Assembly (NCBI RefSeq): GCF_030767025.1
Contig: NZ_JASITE010000005.1
Location: 310,001-374,000 of the forward strand
DNA: 64,000 nt
DNA from: Nocardia sp. CC227C
GTDB taxonomy: Bacteria; Actinomycetota; Actinomycetes; Mycobacteriales; Mycobacteriaceae
Reading direction: 5' to 3'
Under the pieces are notes generated by a model. The model worked only from the letters and a program-made list of their open reading frames with translations. It had not been told where the DNA came from and did no database searches. Position numbers and translations under genes: made by a program. Of the stretch, positions 61,439 through 64,000 are shown piece after piece. Each line of letters starts with the position of its first letter. The first letter of the stretch is position 1.

Positions 61439-62872
61439 TCACTGCCAAGCGCGCAACAGATCCTCAGGCCCCCAACAGGTAGCGACCGGCAGGTCATCGT
61501 CGACTCCGGACCGCGAGACCGCCACCAGTGGCGTATCGAACTCGGTTCCCGGGATCGCGAGCACACTGCGGGCGAGGGCGTCGTAGTCGTGGCGGTCGAA
61601 CGGCCGGTCCTCGAGCCATTTGATCGAGCCGACGAAATGCACTGCGCCCGCGACGGGTTCGCGGTCGGCACCGATCAGGTCGATCTCCGGATTATTCTGC
61701 CGATTCCACCAGCCACCCACCGCCTCGGTCCCGGGCCAGCGCTCATCGGGCAGCAAGCGCAGCAGCGATTCCCGAACCACCGGCTCCACCGCTCGACCGC
61801 GCCAGGTCGTCCAGGAGCGCTCGATCCGCTCCAGCGCCAGATCGCCACGACCGCGTTCGATGAGCGGAATTCCGCGTTCCAGGAAGGCCAACCAGAACCG
61901 CAGGTAAGAATCGGCGATGCGGTAGCGCTTGTTCTTGCTGTCCGGCTTGGTCGACAGCGGCAGATCCGCGGCCACGATGCGCTTGGCCTGCAAGGTACTC
62001 AGCAACGGTGTCAACGTGCCCGCCGGCAGGGCACCCACGCTGCCCGCGGCAGCGGCAATCGTGCCGAAGGTGCGTTCTCCGCTGCCGATCGCCTTTAGCA
62101 CCGCCCGCGAACGCGACGCCTCCGGAAACTCACCCAGCAGCGACAACTCGCCCGCAATCAGCAGCGGAGACAACGGATTTGCCGTCGCATCGCGCAGGAA
62201 ATCCGTGCGGCTCATGCCCGGACTCCACGACTGGACGATTTCCGGGAACCCACCCGTAATCAACAGCGCATCCATCGCCTCGGCCGCCGACAGCTCGGTC
62301 ATTGCCTGCACATCCGCCAACTGCAGCGGTGCCACCGTCATTTTCGTCGCTCGCCCGAAGAACGGGCGACCGTGTGACTGCAAGGCCTCCATAACCGAGA
62401 CATCACTCCCCACCAGCACCAGCAGCACCGGTTTGGCCGACAGATGCCGATCCCACACCGTCTGCAGCGCCCCTTCGAACTCGGAGTCCTGCTCCACCAG
62501 CCATGGCACCTCGTCAATCACCATGATGCTCGCGGCATCGTCCGGCAGGGCGATGGCCAGCGTCCGCAGCGCCTGATTCCAATCCGCCGCAGACATCCCC
62601 TCAACCAGCTCCGCACCCCGGAGCGGCGAATGAGCCAAGGTCGCGACGAAGTCCGCTCGCTCCGCGACAGGGTTGCGCCCCCGCGTCGCTTGGAAGACGA
62701 CGTACGGCAGATCGGAGCGATCACAGAACTCCTGAACCAGCCGCGACTTCCCCACCCGCCGCCGACCGGTCATGATTACCGCACGGCCCCGGGTCGAACC
62801 GGCCCCGTCCATCACCAGGCCCAACTGCCGCGCCAACAGCTCAAGATCCGCCACCCGCCCCTTGAACTCCAC
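61439..62872 (-). CDS. AAA-type ATPase with DUF234 C-terminal domain
   Basis: 477 residues from GTG 62872 (GGAGG 7 bases upstream). N-terminal archaeal-ATPase domain: Walker A MTGRRRVGKSRLVQEF (about 34-50), Walker B SIMVIDEVPWL, then VLVGSDVSVMEAL and the small lid GRPFFGRATKMTVAPLQ. Middle winged-helix part; C-terminal DUF234 nuclease-like domain with NPEIDLIGADREPVAGAVHF and GSIKWLEDRPFD, a possible PD-(D/E)xK relic (D-x-x, then K in SIKW). Family members are often orphan and of unknown role; some sit near mobile DNA. A symmetric AATCTA array lies just upstream. Confidence 0.85.
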   Translation of the reverse strand: MEFKGRVADLELLARQLGLVMDGAGSTRGRAVIMTGRRRVGKSRLVQEFCDRSDLPYVVFQATRGRNPVAERADFVATLAHSPLRGAELVEGMSAADWNQALRTLAIALPDDAASIMVIDEVPWLVEQDSEFEGALQTVWDRHLSAKPVLLVLVGSDVSVMEALQSHGRPFFGRATKMTVAPLQLADVQAMTELSAAEAMDALLITGGFPEIVQSWSPGMSRTDFLRDATANPLSPLLIAGELSLLGEFPEASRSRAVLKAIGSGERTFGTIAAAAGSVGALPAGTLTPLLSTLQAKRIVAADLPLSTKPDSKNKRYRIADSYLRFWLAFLERGIPLIERGRGDLALERIERSWTTWRGRAVEPVVRESLLRLLPDERWPGTEAVGGWWNRQNNPEIDLIGADREPVAGAVHFVGSIKWLEDRPFDRHDYDALARSVLAIPGTEFDTPLVAVSRSGVDDDLPVATCWGPEDLLRAWQ

Positions 62873-62907
62873 CGACCCACCTCCAGCAAGAAGAATCAAC
62901 ACACTAT

Positions 62908-62942
62908 ACATAGATTCAATCTAAGTAAGAATCAATCTATGT
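62908..62942. promoter_or_regulatory. AATCTA half-site array upstream of the DUF234 ATPase
   Basis: TAGATT-C-AATCTA is a perfect palindrome at 62911-62923, and a further AATCTATGT at 62934-62942 pairs with ACATAGATT at 62908-62916. Three half-sites in AT-rich DNA, 36-70 bases before the GTG start. Likely promoter/operator region. Confidence 0.6.
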
Positions 62943-63084
62943 AATCCATCCCACACTGCCGCAACTGTAACGAGGCACCACCGCATCAGGCGTGATCAGG
63001 CAGCACTGCGCAGCGGCAAATCCACCAGGATCACTGGGGCAGATCCACTGACGGGACCCTGTGGTTAGGTCCACCGGGTGTGAG

Positions 63085-63440
63085 AGCCGGTTGTTGGTGG
63101 ATGCAGGTTGCAGCTGAAGCAGCTTGGCCAATACGCGCCAGCTCTCGAGCTGTGCGATCGCGCGTTCACCGCGGCTGCGTAGGAGTGCGTGAGCGCGGTA
63201 GGCGGCCTGCTGCGAAGCGGGTTTGTCCTTGCCTTTGTACGGGGTCAGCAGCGCTGTCGCGCCCTGGTATCCCTTGTCGCCCAGAGTGATCACACCGGAC
63301 ACCCAGGTCAGGGTCGAACGTGACAACGACAGCACGGAACGGTAGAAAAGCATCGAAGCCCTTGGTGGAACGGTTGTCTTGGTCGACAGCCGATCTTCCA
63401 GGGGCTTCGCCGTGTGCCAGCTCGGCACGCTGTGTGGCAC
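63085..63440 (-). mobile_element. IS5-family transposase remnant (C-terminal part)
   Basis: The reverse strand reads VITLGDKGYQGATALLTPYK, then KPASQQAAYRAHALLRSRGE and AQLESWRVLAKLLQL, the C-terminal DDE region of actinobacterial IS5-like transposases (DKGYQG with the aspartate, R-x-x-[VE] helix, LKSWR-x-L). The upstream DDE aspartates are missing, and the sequence before VITLG is scrambled, so the element is dead. Its upstream end at about 63440 abuts a gene remnant. Confidence 0.75.
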
Positions 63441-63506
63441 AACAGATCTCGCGCACCAGTCACGCGGAAGCTGAAATGGATCAGTGATGACTGGCAGGAG
63501 TACTGA
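63441..63506 (+). pseudogene. C-terminal remnant of a gene cut by the IS5-like element
   Basis: In frame with TGA at 63504-63506, the forward strand reads RAPVTRKLKWISDDWQEY. The stop is immediately followed by the ATG of the next gene (TGAATGA), as in tightly coupled operons. The sequence upstream is transposon-like, so the rest of this gene was probably lost. Confidence 0.4.
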
Positions 63507-63998
63507 ATGAGAGAATGGCGAGCGCTGACCGACAGCGAGTTCGTAGAACTGGCTACCCGCCTACGATCACTCGATTGGTCATGGAATCTGGACGATGCGC
63601 CACCACTGATAGCGGACTTCGGTTGGACGATCAACAACACACTGTCGCAACTGGTCAAGTTCGACACCGGGTTCGGACGATCCACCGGTGGTGTATCCAG
63701 CCTGGGCGGGCGCGCCGCTGACATCAGCGTGCAGGTCACGACATACGCAGGCAGGGACGCCGAGGGACGAGCACGCGTCCTCGATACCTTTGCCGGGTAC
63801 ACCGCCGCTCTGATCGGCGCAATCGGTGAACCGACAGCCCGGCTGCCCGGAGAGTATCCCGAAATTCGCTGGGCCGGTGCGCAGACCACGCTCCGGTTAC
63901 AGGCTCTGTCCTCGAGCGTGACCCTTCATCTCATGACCAACGAGGGGCTGGCCCGGCACGACAGGATCGTCAGACTTCAGGAACAGGGCATGATGTGA
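63507..63998 (+). CDS. DUF6301-like protein
   Basis: 163 residues from ATG 63507 after CAGGAG. It begins MREWRALTDSEFVELATRLR, then LDWSWNLDDAPPLIADFGW, followed by TGFGRSTGGVSSLGGRAADI and VLDTFAGYTAALIGAIGEPT. From memory this is the DUF6301 family, common in Nocardia beside WXG100 and type VII-related genes. No signal peptide. Function unknown; it is the last gene of the window and may continue an operon downstream. Confidence 0.65.
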   Translation: MREWRALTDSEFVELATRLRSLDWSWNLDDAPPLIADFGWTINNTLSQLVKFDTGFGRSTGGVSSLGGRAADISVQVTTYAGRDAEGRARVLDTFAGYTAALIGAIGEPTARLPGEYPEIRWAGAQTTLRLQALSSSVTLHLMTNEGLARHDRIVRLQEQGMM

Positions 63999-64000
63999 CC

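Overview
This 64 kb window is high-GC actinobacterial DNA, most likely from Nocardia or a close relative in the Mycobacteriales. The evidence is a single-chain type I fatty acid synthase with a separate acpS beside it and no built-in phosphopantetheinyl transferase, type VII secretion substrates of the EspC kind, several mycolic-acid-group lipoproteins and small secreted proteins, a mycobacterial-type L,D-transpeptidase lipoprotein, and frequent GTG and TTG starts.

Layout. 1-8.1 kb: an amino-acid catabolism operon (C-terminal part of an indolepyruvate ferredoxin oxidoreductase, a Leu/Phe/Val dehydrogenase, an APC permease), a gutted ferredoxin gene divergent from a LysR regulator, a small secreted protein and an L,D-transpeptidase. 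At 8.48 kb lies tRNA-Lys(CUU) with a 16-bp hairpin after it. From there to about 22.4 kb is accessory DNA full of broken genes: an Ltp-domain protein, a frameshifted PQQ-like lipoprotein, an intact five-gene type VII secretion substrate/lipoprotein operon (11.2-15.9 kb), a SnoaL fragment, an IS110 remnant, two decayed tyrosine recombinases in tandem, MFS and FecCD permease fragments joined head to head, a GIY-YIG nuclease fused to an EVE-like domain, and a TnpB remnant.

22.4-30 kb: MFS transporter, cupin plus amidase with a convergent LysR regulator, a truncated ECF sigma factor, a SnoaL-like protein, and a TetR regulator divergent from a small membrane protein across two identical palindromes. 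30.2-37.7 kb is one 2497-residue protein with repeated LamG domains and two Ser/Thr-rich segments that resemble pore-forming strands. 37.9-50 kb carries DUF421, TerD, a bacterial voltage-gated sodium channel, two MarR regulators (one beside a cupin, one divergent from a pirin), a DUF4132 protein, a crotonase, an excalibur-domain secreted protein, a Bcp peroxiredoxin and a TetR regulator.

50.4-60.3 kb is fas-acpS, with both genes starting at TTG, a strong hairpin between them, and paired palindromes upstream of fas. After tRNA-Leu(UAG) at 60.7 kb come a DUF234-type AAA ATPase preceded by AATCTA half-sites, an IS5-family remnant that seems to have removed most of a gene, and a DUF6301 protein of the type often found in nocardial type VII loci.

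The most promising candidates for undescribed biology are the GIY-YIG/EVE-like fusion (20.5 kb), the giant LamG/pore-like protein (30.2 kb), and the type VII substrate operon (11.2 kb). All functional calls are from reading the translated sequence and from memory of families; no database search was possible.
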